64,000 nt of DNA, taken from Desulfobacteraceae bacterium. GTDB lineage: Bacteria; Desulfobacterota; Desulfobacteria; Desulfobacterales; Desulfobacteraceae. The notes under the pieces were generated by a model. The model did no database searches and was not told the DNA's origin. It saw only the letters and a list, made by a program, of their open reading frames with translations. Below are positions 1 through 6,700 of the stretch, piece by piece (the first letter of the stretch is position 1; each line of letters begins with the position of its first letter). The position numbers and the translations under genes were made by a program. The stretch is from positions 266,923-330,922 of the forward strand of contig JADGFI010000002.1 in assembly GCA_016743945.1 (NCBI GenBank), written 5' to 3'.

Positions 1-2
1 AT

Positions 3-218
3 GTTCCCTGGTCCCGGCCCTGGAAAATCCCGGGTACCATCCGAAAAATCCATGCCCGCAAACACATCATGGAACAGATGGGAGCCGCCTATATGGCTGA
101 AGGCATCGTGACCCTGGTCGGCAGTCGCCTGTATACAAGTGCGGCAGACACCGATGAAATTATTGATGATGCCCTGACCCGGTTTGAACGGGTTTTTCAA
201 AATATTGAAGGGGTATAA
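3..218 (+). CDS. Class III aminotransferase, C-terminal fragment (partial)
   Basis: The only open frame running in from the left edge encodes about 71 residues and ends at TAA 216-218. The end of the protein (motifs TSAADTDEIIDDALTRFERV) looks like the C-terminal helix of class III PLP-dependent aminotransferases of the glutamate-1-semialdehyde aminomutase group, where a 'hTdedID.al..fe.vf' pattern is usual. The PLP lysine and the rest of the fold lie outside the window, so the substrate cannot be named. The next gene on the same strand is a decayed class II aldolase 34 bases downstream, so the two were probably co-transcribed. The family call is by recognition of a short tail and is moderate only. 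Confidence 0.55.
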   Translation, partial: VPWSRPWKIPGTIRKIHARKHIMEQMGAAYMAEGIVTLVGSRLYTSAADTDEIIDDALTRFERVFQNIEGV

Positions 219-239
219 GCACAAAGCACAAAGCACAAA
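219..239 (+). repeat. Three tandem GCACAAA heptamers
   Basis: Three perfect copies of the heptamer GCACAAA follow the aminotransferase stop codon directly and run into the AAAGGA that could serve as ribosome binding site for the next gene. It is a simple slippage-type repeat with no evident function. Confidence 0.7.
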
Positions 240-252
240 GGAATTTTAATAA

Positions 253-790
253 ATGAACCATCCTAGGAACAACGACATGGACAAGATAAAAAAAGCCAAA
301 CAGATCGTCTGCGATGCCCCTTAGCGTGGAAGGCGATATCCGCCCATCTTCGGGAAAAAAACTCCATGCCCGAATCTATCAAACCAGAGGAAAAATTCAG
401 GCGGTAATCCATACCCACCAGCCCCATGCATCAACAGTTGCCGCAGCCAGGCGCGACCTGCCCCCTATTTTAGATGACCAGGCCCAGATATTGGGTCCCA
501 GTGTCCGGTGTGCTGCCTATGCCATGCCCAACACAAAAAAAATAGTCAAAACAACCGTTAATGCTCTAAAAGGACGTTTTGCAGCCCTCATGGCCAACCA
601 CGGTGCCATCACCATCGGACGCACCATGGAGGAAGCGATTATAGCGGCCCTGGTATTGGAAAAGGCCTGTAAGGCATTTATTGAGGCAGAATTTCTGGGG
701 GGTGCAAAACCGCTCTCCGGGGTGGAAGCCTGGGTCATGCACAAGGTCTATTTATTCATGTATTCCAAAAATAAAGAAACAAACAAGTAA
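253..790 (+). pseudogene. Class II aldolase/adducin family gene, broken by internal deletion
   Basis: The open part (from 314) encodes a class II aldolase core: an HTH metal motif in AVIHTHQPHAS, then MANHGAITIG with the third metal histidine. In this family about 55-60 residues normally precede this point, carrying the Gly-rich phosphate loop. Upstream, ATG at 253 or 277 opens a frame encoding MDKIKKAKQIVCDAP, which fits the usual N-terminal helix but stops at TAG 322-324 in a different frame. The simplest reading is one deletion that removed the phosphate-loop segment and shifted the frame. The position usually held by the catalytic Glu of FucA-type aldolases (SSE) reads SSG. A translated 158-residue remnant from 314 is possible but has no convincing ribosome binding site. 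Confidence 0.7.
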
Positions 791-817
791 AGCCCCTGCC
801 ACATATCTGTTTCAAGA

Positions 818-843
818 GTTCCGGGACAAAAATGTCCCGGAAC
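818..843 (+). terminator. Hairpin after aldolase remnant
   Basis: GTTCCGGGAC and GTCCCGGAAC form a perfect 10-bp stem around a 6-base AAAAAT loop, 28 bases after the stop codon. No clean U-tract follows, so it is a terminator-like hairpin rather than a textbook one. Confidence 0.45.
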
Positions 844-945
844 CCTGTTCCATATCCCTGCCCTTGATACAAAAGAGACAGTCTATATCTTCATTTCACT
901 TTTTACATCGATTCTCCTTTTTTTACCCAACCGGGTAAAACTCCC

Positions 946-974
946 TTGAAAAGACCCTTTGAATTGTTTATGCT
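946..974 (+). promoter_or_regulatory. Candidate sigma-70 promoter for cyd operon
   Basis: TTGAAA and TATGCT are separated by 17 bases, 150 bases upstream of the DUF4492 gene, in an otherwise gene-free stretch. The match is partial (5/6 and 4/6), so this is a suggestion only. Confidence 0.3.
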
Positions 975-1124
975 ATTTTATTTTCAAACGATCTTAATTT
1001 TCTTGTATCAGCCCTTTTCGAATGTGGCATAAGAATTGCTTTTCAGGTTGCTATTCGGATTTCTATTCGGGTTGCAGAAATCAAAAATCGGTATCTGAAA
1101 AAGGACACAGGCCATAAAAAAACA

Positions 1125-1361
1125 ATGAACAATCCAATAAAAATTATCGACACTGTCTATACCTTTTATAGGGATGGGTTCAGGGGAATGACCCTGGGAA
1201 AAAAACTCTGGAAAATTATTCTGATTAAGCTGTTTGTGATGTTTCTGGTCTTAAAGCTTTTTTTCTTTCCCAATTTTTTAAATACCAATTTTCACACCGA
1301 TGAAGAAAAAGGAAACTTTGTTCTTGAACAAATGACACGCAATGCAACTCCGGACAAATGA
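1125..1361 (+). CDS. DUF4492 small membrane protein of the cyd operon
   Basis: 78 residues. An amphipathic N-terminal half (IDTVYTFYRDGFRGMTLGKK) is followed by a hydrophobic segment at about residues 30-50 and a charged tail. The pattern 'YTFYRDGFRGMTLGKKLW' is characteristic of DUF4492, small proteins usually encoded just before cydA in anaerobes and Bacteroidetes. Here it lies 46 bases upstream of cydA on the same strand, so the operon context agrees. Its role is unknown; an assembly or accessory part of the bd oxidase is inferred from position. Start chosen as the first ATG of the open frame; no strong ribosome binding site is seen. Confidence 0.8.
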   Translation: MNNPIKIIDTVYTFYRDGFRGMTLGKKLWKIILIKLFVMFLVLKLFFFPNFLNTNFHTDEEKGNFVLEQMTRNATPDK

Positions 1362-1407
1362 TCTCACCACACCAACTTAATTACTTAATTTAACAGGAGG
1401 GAAAATA

Positions 1408-2949
1408 ATGATCGACATTGACTTGAGCATGGTAAACTGGGCCAGGGCTCAATTTGCGCTTACTGCCATGTACCATTGGATATTTGTTCCGTTAACATTG
1501 GGGCTCTCCTTTTTATGCGCCTTTTTTGAATCCATTTATGTTCGAACCGGAAACAGGGAGTGGCGGAACCTTACAAAATTTTGGATGACCTTGTTTGGCA
1601 TCAATTTTGCGATAGGTGTTGCAACGGGAATAATTCTTGAATTTCAATTTGGAACCAACTGGTCCAATTATTCATGGATCGTGGGGGATATTTTTGGTGC
1701 ACCCCTTGCCATCGAAGGAATTTTTGCTTTTTTCCTTGAGGCAACTTTTTTTGCTGTCATGTTTTTCGGCTGGAACAGGGTTTCAAAACGCTTTCATCTT
1801 TTTTCCACCTGGATGGTCGCCATCGGCTCCAACCTTTCCGCCGTATGGATCCTTGTGGCCAACGGCTGGATGCAAAATCCGATTGGGATGATCTTTAATC
1901 CGGAAACCGCCCGGTTTGAGATGAACAGTTTTTCTGAAGTTGTTTTTAACCCCGTGGCGATTTCTAAATTTGTCCATACGTCCAGTTCCGGTTTTGTAAT
2001 GGCATCTTTATTTGTACTCTCTATTTCCTGCTGGTACCTTATGCGGGGCAGGCATCTTCAAATGGCAAAACGCTCTATTATTGTGGCCTCGGTCTTTGGG
2101 TTGCTATCTTCAAGCTATGTGGTTCTCACCGGAGATGAATCCGCCTATGAGGTAGCCCAGAAACAACCCATGAAGCTTGCTGCCATTGAAGGGCTGTATA
2201 AGGGAGAAACACAGGCCGGCATTGTTGCTGCCGGGATTCTCAACCCGGACAAAAAACCCGGAGACGACCAGGATCCCTTTCTCATAAAAATGGAAATTCC
2301 CTATCTTTTGTCTCTTTTGGCAAATCGATCGATTGACTCATTTGTACCGGGGGTGGACGACCTTGTCTATGGCAATGAAGAACAAAAGATAGAAGGGGTG
2401 GGATCTAAAATGGCCAGAGGTAAAATGGCCATCGCTGATCTGGCCGAATTTAAACAGGCAAAAAAAGAAAACAACAGCCAACAGGCCGAAACTTCATTGG
2501 AAAAATTTAGGAAAAACCAGGATTACATGGGGTACGGATATCTGGAAAAACCCGAAGAGGCAGTTCCATCCGTTGCGATCCCCTATTATGCCTTTCACAT
2601 CATGGTGAGTTTAGGTTCCCTCTTTCCTGTTCTTTTTGCCCTCTTTCTTTTTTATGGCCTGAAGGATTCTCTTCCCCAAAAGAAATGGCTGCTTCCCATT
2701 GGGCTAATCTCGGGGTTTCTGGGACTGATGGCCCAGCAGTCGGGATGGGTGGTGGCAGAGGTTGGCCGTCAGCCCTGGGCAATTTACGGACTATTACCCG
2801 TTAAGGTGGCAACAACAAATCTTGCAGCCGTAAATGTCCAAATTACCTTCTTTATGTTTTTAGGATTATTTACGCTCTTACTGGCTGCGGAAATATCCAT
2901 CATGCTCAAACAAATATCCATTGGACCTTCGGAAGGAGAGTTAAAATGA
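1408..2949 (+). CDS. cydA: Cytochrome bd quinol oxidase subunit I
   Basis: 513 residues, the expected family length. This inner-membrane subunit oxidises quinol and carries haems b558, b595 and d. Visible landmarks are the N-terminal helix with the haem ligand His in YHWIFVPLTLG (His23), the Glu-bearing GIILEFQFGTNW segment near residue 75-90, KFVHTSSSG with the second haem His, a short quinol-binding loop between about residues 225 and 360, and the conserved VVAEVGRQPW near residue 450. AGGAGG precedes the ATG at 8 bases. The stop overlaps the start of cydB by 4 bases (ATGA), so translation is probably coupled. In an anaerobe this enzyme most likely removes oxygen. Confidence 0.96.
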   Translation: MIDIDLSMVNWARAQFALTAMYHWIFVPLTLGLSFLCAFFESIYVRTGNREWRNLTKFWMTLFGINFAIGVATGIILEFQFGTNWSNYSWIVGDIFGAPLAIEGIFAFFLEATFFAVMFFGWNRVSKRFHLFSTWMVAIGSNLSAVWILVANGWMQNPIGMIFNPETARFEMNSFSEVVFNPVAISKFVHTSSSGFVMASLFVLSISCWYLMRGRHLQMAKRSIIVASVFGLLSSSYVVLTGDESAYEVAQKQPMKLAAIEGLYKGETQAGIVAAGILNPDKKPGDDQDPFLIKMEIPYLLSLLANRSIDSFVPGVDDLVYGNEEQKIEGVGSKMARGKMAIADLAEFKQAKKENNSQQAETSLEKFRKNQDYMGYGYLEKPEEAVPSVAIPYYAFHIMVSLGSLFPVLFALFLFYGLKDSLPQKKWLLPIGLISGFLGLMAQQSGWVVAEVGRQPWAIYGLLPVKVATTNLAAVNVQITFFMFLGLFTLLLAAEISIMLKQISIGPSEGELK

Positions 2950-4094
2950 TCTCAAACCTTGACTATGCAACCTTGCAGCAGCTTTGGTGGATAATCTGCG
3001 CCATTGTGGGTTCACTTTTTTTGTTTCTTACCTTTGTCCAGGGGGGGCAGACCCTTTTGTGGCAAATCGCTAAAACCGACATTGAAAAATCATTGGTGGT
3101 GACTTCCCTTGGGCGCAAATGGGAAATGCCCTTTACAACCCTTGTCTTGTTTGGCGGTGCCTTGTTTGCCGCCTTCCCCAAATTTTATGCCACAAGTTTT
3201 GGAGGTGCCTACTGGGTATGGATACTGATTCTTTTTTCATTTATCATCCAGGCGGTGAGCTATGAATATCGGAAAAAACCCCATAACCTTTTAGGGGCAG
3301 GTGTTTATGAATTATTTCTTTTTATAAACGGTTCCGTGGGAATTCTGCTCATCGGGGCAGCCGTGGGAACCTTTTACACCGGCTCAAACTTCACCCTTGA
3401 CCTCTACAACAAAGTCACCTGGGATTATACGTTGCTGGGAATCAACCTGAGGGGACTTGAGGCAGCCTTTTCCCTTTTCAATCTTTCCCTTGGCATTTTT
3501 CTTGTCTTTAATGCCCGGATTTTGGGGGCTTTATACCTTTTAAACAGCATTGATCATTCTTTAACCCCGGATCTTGAATCAAGATTGCGCAAGGGCGCCT
3601 GGACAAGTTTTCTCATTGCCCTTCCCTTTTTGCTCTATGTGCTTATTTGCCTTCTCGTGATGAAAGGCTTTGGTGTAGACAGCACAGGCACAGTTTCTCT
3701 GGTCGCTTCCAAATATTTGTCAAATCTTTTGGCCATGCCCCATCTTTTGGTGCTCCTGCTTTTGGGAATCGTGCTTGTACTTTACGGCGTTGTCTCATCT
3801 GCGTTCACGCAAAGCGACAAAGGAATCTGGTTCAGCGGATTGGGAACTGTATTCGTGGGTCTTGTTGTCCTCTGCCTACCGGCATTTAATAACACGGCAT
3901 TTTATCCGTCAAAACTGGATCTCCAATCAAGCTTGACCATATATAATGCGTCCTCTTCCCTGTTTACCCTGACCATCATGACCTATGTTGCAATCGGCAT
4001 ACCCTTTGTACTTGGCTATGTCGTCTATGTCTGGAAACTCATGGATTCAAAAAAACTGACCGTGGATGAAGTAACCCATGAAGAATCATACTAG
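2946..4094 (+). CDS. cydB: Cytochrome bd quinol oxidase subunit II
   Basis: 382 residues with about eight to nine hydrophobic segments, matching CydB in length and topology. The N-terminal pattern LQQLWWIICAIVGSLFLFLTFVQGG, here quoted in part as WWIICAIVGSLF, corresponds to the start of CydB helix 1, and GREW is replaced by GRKWEMPFTTL as in other short CydB proteins. It forms the heterodimer with CydA. The start overlaps the cydA stop by 4 bases. A 32-residue membrane peptide follows 44 bases downstream, as CydX does in other bacteria. Confidence 0.94.
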   Translation: MISNLDYATLQQLWWIICAIVGSLFLFLTFVQGGQTLLWQIAKTDIEKSLVVTSLGRKWEMPFTTLVLFGGALFAAFPKFYATSFGGAYWVWILILFSFIIQAVSYEYRKKPHNLLGAGVYELFLFINGSVGILLIGAAVGTFYTGSNFTLDLYNKVTWDYTLLGINLRGLEAAFSLFNLSLGIFLVFNARILGALYLLNSIDHSLTPDLESRLRKGAWTSFLIALPFLLYVLICLLVMKGFGVDSTGTVSLVASKYLSNLLAMPHLLVLLLLGIVLVLYGVVSSAFTQSDKGIWFSGLGTVFVGLVVLCLPAFNNTAFYPSKLDLQSSLTIYNASSSLFTLTIMTYVAIGIPFVLGYVVYVWKLMDSKKLTVDEVTHEESY

Positions 4095-4138
4095 CCGTTT
4101 TGTCACAAGACAGACCCTGCTAAAAAAAAAGGAGACCG

Positions 4139-4237
4139 ATGTTAATGAGCGCAATACTTTTGATACTCTATGTTGTTTTGATAATTGCATCCTATAAAGG
4201 GGCAATATTTGCCCTTCAAAAATCGGATTTATTATAA
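4139..4237 (+). CDS. Small single-helix membrane protein after cydB (CydX-like position)
   Basis: 32 residues: MLMSAILLILYVVLIIASYK forms one transmembrane helix, followed by a short polar tail ending in QKSDLL. AAGGAG at 4129-4134 precedes ATG 4139 closely; a second in-frame ATG at 4145 has better spacing and may be the true start. It has no clear sequence likeness to E. coli CydX, which I recall starting MWYFAWILG. Position directly after cydB and the single helix suggest an analogous small subunit of the oxidase. The function is inferred from context only. Confidence 0.6.
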   Translation: MLMSAILLILYVVLIIASYKGAIFALQKSDLL

Positions 4238-4312
4238 CGGATCATTTTTTTTCCAACTTGACTCGTTGGGATATCGTTTAACTTATAATCAATAAATAAA
4301 GGAGAGTGTAGT

Positions 4313-4474
4313 ATGGACAAATATGTATGTGGACCCTGTGGTTATGTGTATGACCCCGCCGACGGCGACCCTGACAATGGGGTTAATCCGGGAACCAAAT
4401 TTGAAAATCTTCCCGATGACTGGTGCTGCCCCATCTGCGGCGCATCCAAAGATGAATTTGATAAAGAAGATTAA
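4313..4474 (+). CDS. Rubredoxin
   Basis: 53 residues, a standard rubredoxin. Fe ligands are in [10 protein letters not shown] (Cys6, Cys9) and [11 protein letters not shown] (Cys39, Cys42), with the usual acidic DGDPDNGV and DLPDDW-like region (NLPDDWCCP, with an extra Cys38). This cytoplasmic one-electron carrier likely feeds oxygen- or superoxide-reducing enzymes. AAGGAGAG lies 8 bases before the ATG. TTGACT (4258) and TATAAT (4284) upstream are 20 bases apart, which is wide for a sigma-70 promoter. The gene probably ends the cyd operon, since two hairpins follow. Confidence 0.95.
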   Translation: MDKYVCGPCGYVYDPADGDPDNGVNPGTKFENLPDDWCCPICGASKDEFDKED

Positions 4475-4516
4475 TGAGTTTGATAAAAAAGATTAGACTA
4501 TTAAAATAATATGGTC

Positions 4517-4559
4517 CCTGAAGCTCATGGAGATTTTTTTCTCTCCATGGGTCTTCAGG
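4517..4559. repeat. Long imperfect inverted repeat
   Basis: CCTGAAG plus ATGGAGA on the left pairs with TCTCCAT plus CTTCAGG on the right around a T-rich loop, with a small internal mismatch. It lies between the rubredoxin gene and the canonical terminator and may be the first part of a tandem termination region. Confidence 0.6.
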
Positions 4560-4569
4560 TCTACGGCAA

Positions 4570-4613
4570 GGCCGGATTCAGGAGCAGTAAAGTTTTTATA
4601 TCCGGCCTTTTTT
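4570..4613 (+). terminator. Rho-independent terminator after rubredoxin
   Basis: GGCCGGAT at 4570 pairs with ATCCGGCC ending at 4607 and is followed by a run of six T. It lies between the rubredoxin stop and the next gene's ribosome binding site, so it probably closes the cyd-rubredoxin unit. Confidence 0.65.
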
Positions 4614-4640
4614 ATCGCTTTTTTTTGTAGAGAGGAAACC

Positions 4641-5474
4641 ATGGCCCTGTCTGTTGTGGATCTTTATGTAAAAATCCTGCCGAGAACCAATTGCAAAGAC
4701 TGCGGGTTTCCCACCTGTATTGCCTTTGCCGGCATGGTGGTATCGGAAAAACTTCCCCTGAAAAATTGTCCCCACATCGACCCCGCTCTTTTGGCCCCGG
4801 CCCAGGAAGAGCTGAACGAACAATATGCCCTGGGCAAATGGCTAAAAAAAGATATGGCAGGCGAATCCCTGTCCCTGGCAAAGGAAAAAACCGCCTCCAT
4901 GGCTCTTGAAGATATTGCCCAGAGAATCGGTGCCAGCCCCGGCACCCCTGACGGTCCCTTGAAAAAAATTGACCATATCGTTCTGCCCTACTTTAACCAG
5001 ACCGTCCTTATTTCTAAAAACCGGGTGACAGACTCAAACGGAGGCGATTTGACCCGAAACGAACAAACGGTTATCTATATCCACATGGCATACGGCGGCA
5101 CCACCTCGCCCACCGGTAATATGAAAAGTTTTAAAGAATTTCCCAATACCGTCTCCAAAATCGTTTCCATGAGGGACCAGGTGGAAACGCCCTTAAAGAA
5201 AGCCTTTTCCTCCCGAAAAGATGCCCTTGAAATCGCCTGTAAAAAAACGGGCGGGACCAATGTAAAGGACAGGTATGAATCCTTGGATCTGGCCTTTCAG
5301 TTCAGGGTATTCCCCAAAATCTTTATCACCCTTTTGTTCTGGGATGAAAGCGAAGGATTTGAGGCCGATGTAAAACTGCTCTTTGACGAAACCGTTTTAG
5401 ACCACCTGGATATTGAAGCCACCCTGTTTTTGAGCGAACACCTGGGCAGGTTGCTCATAAATTCAGTCGCATAA
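4641..5474 (+). CDS. DUF3786 protein with N-terminal 4Fe-4S domain
   Basis: 277 residues from ATG 4641, chosen because GAGAGGAAACC gives a ribosome binding site and the upstream extension would run through the terminator. Residues about 1-50 form a CODH/ACS-gamma-type 4Fe-4S domain: CKDCGFPTCIAFA and a fourth Cys in LKNCPHI. The remainder is a DUF3786-like domain (VLPYFNQTVLIS, YIHMAYGG, FPKIFITLLFWDES). The family is common in sulfate reducers and other anaerobes, and its function is not known. It is convergent with the AEC permease gene. Confidence 0.8.
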   Translation: MALSVVDLYVKILPRTNCKDCGFPTCIAFAGMVVSEKLPLKNCPHIDPALLAPAQEELNEQYALGKWLKKDMAGESLSLAKEKTASMALEDIAQRIGASPGTPDGPLKKIDHIVLPYFNQTVLISKNRVTDSNGGDLTRNEQTVIYIHMAYGGTTSPTGNMKSFKEFPNTVSKIVSMRDQVETPLKKAFSSRKDALEIACKKTGGTNVKDRYESLDLAFQFRVFPKIFITLLFWDESEGFEADVKLLFDETVLDHLDIEATLFLSEHLGRLLINSVA

Positions 5475-5496
5475 ATTCGGTCACATAGATCCCCGG

Positions 5497-6402
5497 TTAC
5501 ATAAATCCAATGACGGCATAAATAAGGGGAAAGGACACAAAAGAAAAAAGAATGCCGTATCCAATGGCAGCATTGGCCACATCGGCCCGAAGGTTGCCTG
5601 CCGCCGCCAGAATCCCCGCCATCACCATGGAAGGCATGGCCGCCTCAAAAACCGCCACCTGAAAAACAGGCCCGGAAATTCCCAGGACCAAAAGGAAAAC
5701 CAGGGCAATTATGGGAGAGGCAATCATCTTGAGCCCCATGGTAATCAGAATGGGGGTTACATTGGACAGGGGCTGGCGAAATTTGAGCTGGGCCCCCACA
5801 CTGAACGTCACCAGGGGAATCAGGGTGGAAGAAAGTCCCTTGAGGACAAAAAGAGGGGTGGATGGTATGGGAACCCGGGAGAGCAATAGCCCCAAAACCA
5901 GTGCTGTAAAGGGAGGGAAACTTACTATCCGCAGCAAAATAAGTTTCAAAGATACCTGCTGGGAGCTGCCGTAAACCGACATGACAATGGCACCAAAGGT
6001 GGCCAGGGCCAGAAAAGACCCCAACTGGTCATAAAGAATGGCATATTTCAGGTTCTGCTCACCCAGAAAAGTTGCCACAATAGGAAATCCAAAAAAGGAG
6101 GTGTTCCCCAGGGCGACTGCGAGCATCACTGCCCCGGTTAACGGCCGATTCCACCCAAGAGCCTTTGAAATTAGAACAACAGCCCCCACGGACAGGAAGA
6201 CCAATATCCAGGGGACCAGAACCAGAACCAAAAGGCTGGTATCAAAAACAAGCCCGTTGAGTCTGAGCAGCACAGTTGCCGGAAATGAAATCCAGATCAC
6301 ATATTGATTGAGCACCTGGGGGGTATTCTCGGGAAAAATCGGCAGCCTGTGCAAAATATTCCCCAGGGCAAGCAACAGGATCAGATAGACCAGATTTTCC
6401 AT
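5497..6402 (-). CDS. AEC family transporter (auxin efflux carrier-like permease)
   Basis: 301 residues with about ten hydrophobic segments and the split five-helix repeat typical of the AEC family, which includes malonate and other small organic-acid permeases. Typical motifs are LNQYVIWISFPATVLL near residue 33 and VALGNTSFFGFPIVATFLG near residue 95. The C-terminal half has VFEAAMPSMVMAGILA and ends with a hydrophobic helix. The substrate cannot be predicted. It stands alone between convergent plus-strand genes and a possible small peptide gene upstream. Confidence 0.85.
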   Translation of the reverse strand: MENLVYLILLLALGNILHRLPIFPENTPQVLNQYVIWISFPATVLLRLNGLVFDTSLLVLVLVPWILVFLSVGAVVLISKALGWNRPLTGAVMLAVALGNTSFFGFPIVATFLGEQNLKYAILYDQLGSFLALATFGAIVMSVYGSSQQVSLKLILLRIVSFPPFTALVLGLLLSRVPIPSTPLFVLKGLSSTLIPLVTFSVGAQLKFRQPLSNVTPILITMGLKMIASPIIALVFLLVLGISGPVFQVAVFEAAMPSMVMAGILAAAGNLRADVANAAIGYGILFSFVSFPLIYAVIGFM

Positions 6403-6419
6403 TTTACAAATTATCCATT

Positions 6420-6521
6420 TTACTCATTGTCCACCATGTAATTGACTCGCCGGGCCTGGCTGCTTCCTGCCAGGAGCAATGCCATGATACCGACCAGAAT
6501 TACCAAATTTCTTTTAAACAT
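6420..6521 (-). CDS. Possible 33-residue exported peptide
   Basis: ATG at 6521 opens a 33-residue frame starting MFKRNLVILVGIMALLLAGS and then SQARRVNYMVDNE. The shape (basic start, hydrophobic core, small residues A-G-S-S-Q-A) is that of a signal peptide with almost no mature part. It lies just upstream of the AEC gene on the same strand. Its ribosome binding site is weak, and no homologue is recognised. It may be a leader peptide or noise. Confidence 0.3.
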   Translation of the reverse strand: MFKRNLVILVGIMALLLAGSSQARRVNYMVDNE

Positions 6522-6583
6522 TTTATAATTCCATTTTTTTAGTTCGTGTATCGGGAATGGGATTCACTCTGGTTCAATAAAAT

Positions 6584-6612
6584 CAGCCGGGTGCCAAATC
6601 AACATCCGGCTG
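6584..6612 (-). terminator. Hairpin downstream of patatin gene
   Basis: CAGCCGG and CCGGCTG arms, extended by partial pairing, form a stem on the minus strand about 90 bases after the patatin stop, followed by a short T-rich stretch (GATTTTATTG). Plausible terminator of the patatin transcript. The rest of 6403-6700 holds only the possible small peptide gene. Confidence 0.45.
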
Positions 6613-6700
6613 AATACCGTCATATTTTTTTTTATTTAACACAAAACCGGTTTCATTGTCCCGATTTTTTTACAGGCAGGAGATTTAAAAAAATACAGGT

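Larger units (their letters stand above)
791..1124. other. Intergenic region before the cytochrome bd operon
   Basis: This stretch has no convincing gene. It holds a hairpin after the aldolase remnant, a candidate promoter at 946-974 and short ATTCGG repeats around 1050-1070. The plus-strand open frame over 681-938 overlaps the aldolase out of frame and looks like a shadow. Confidence 0.5.
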
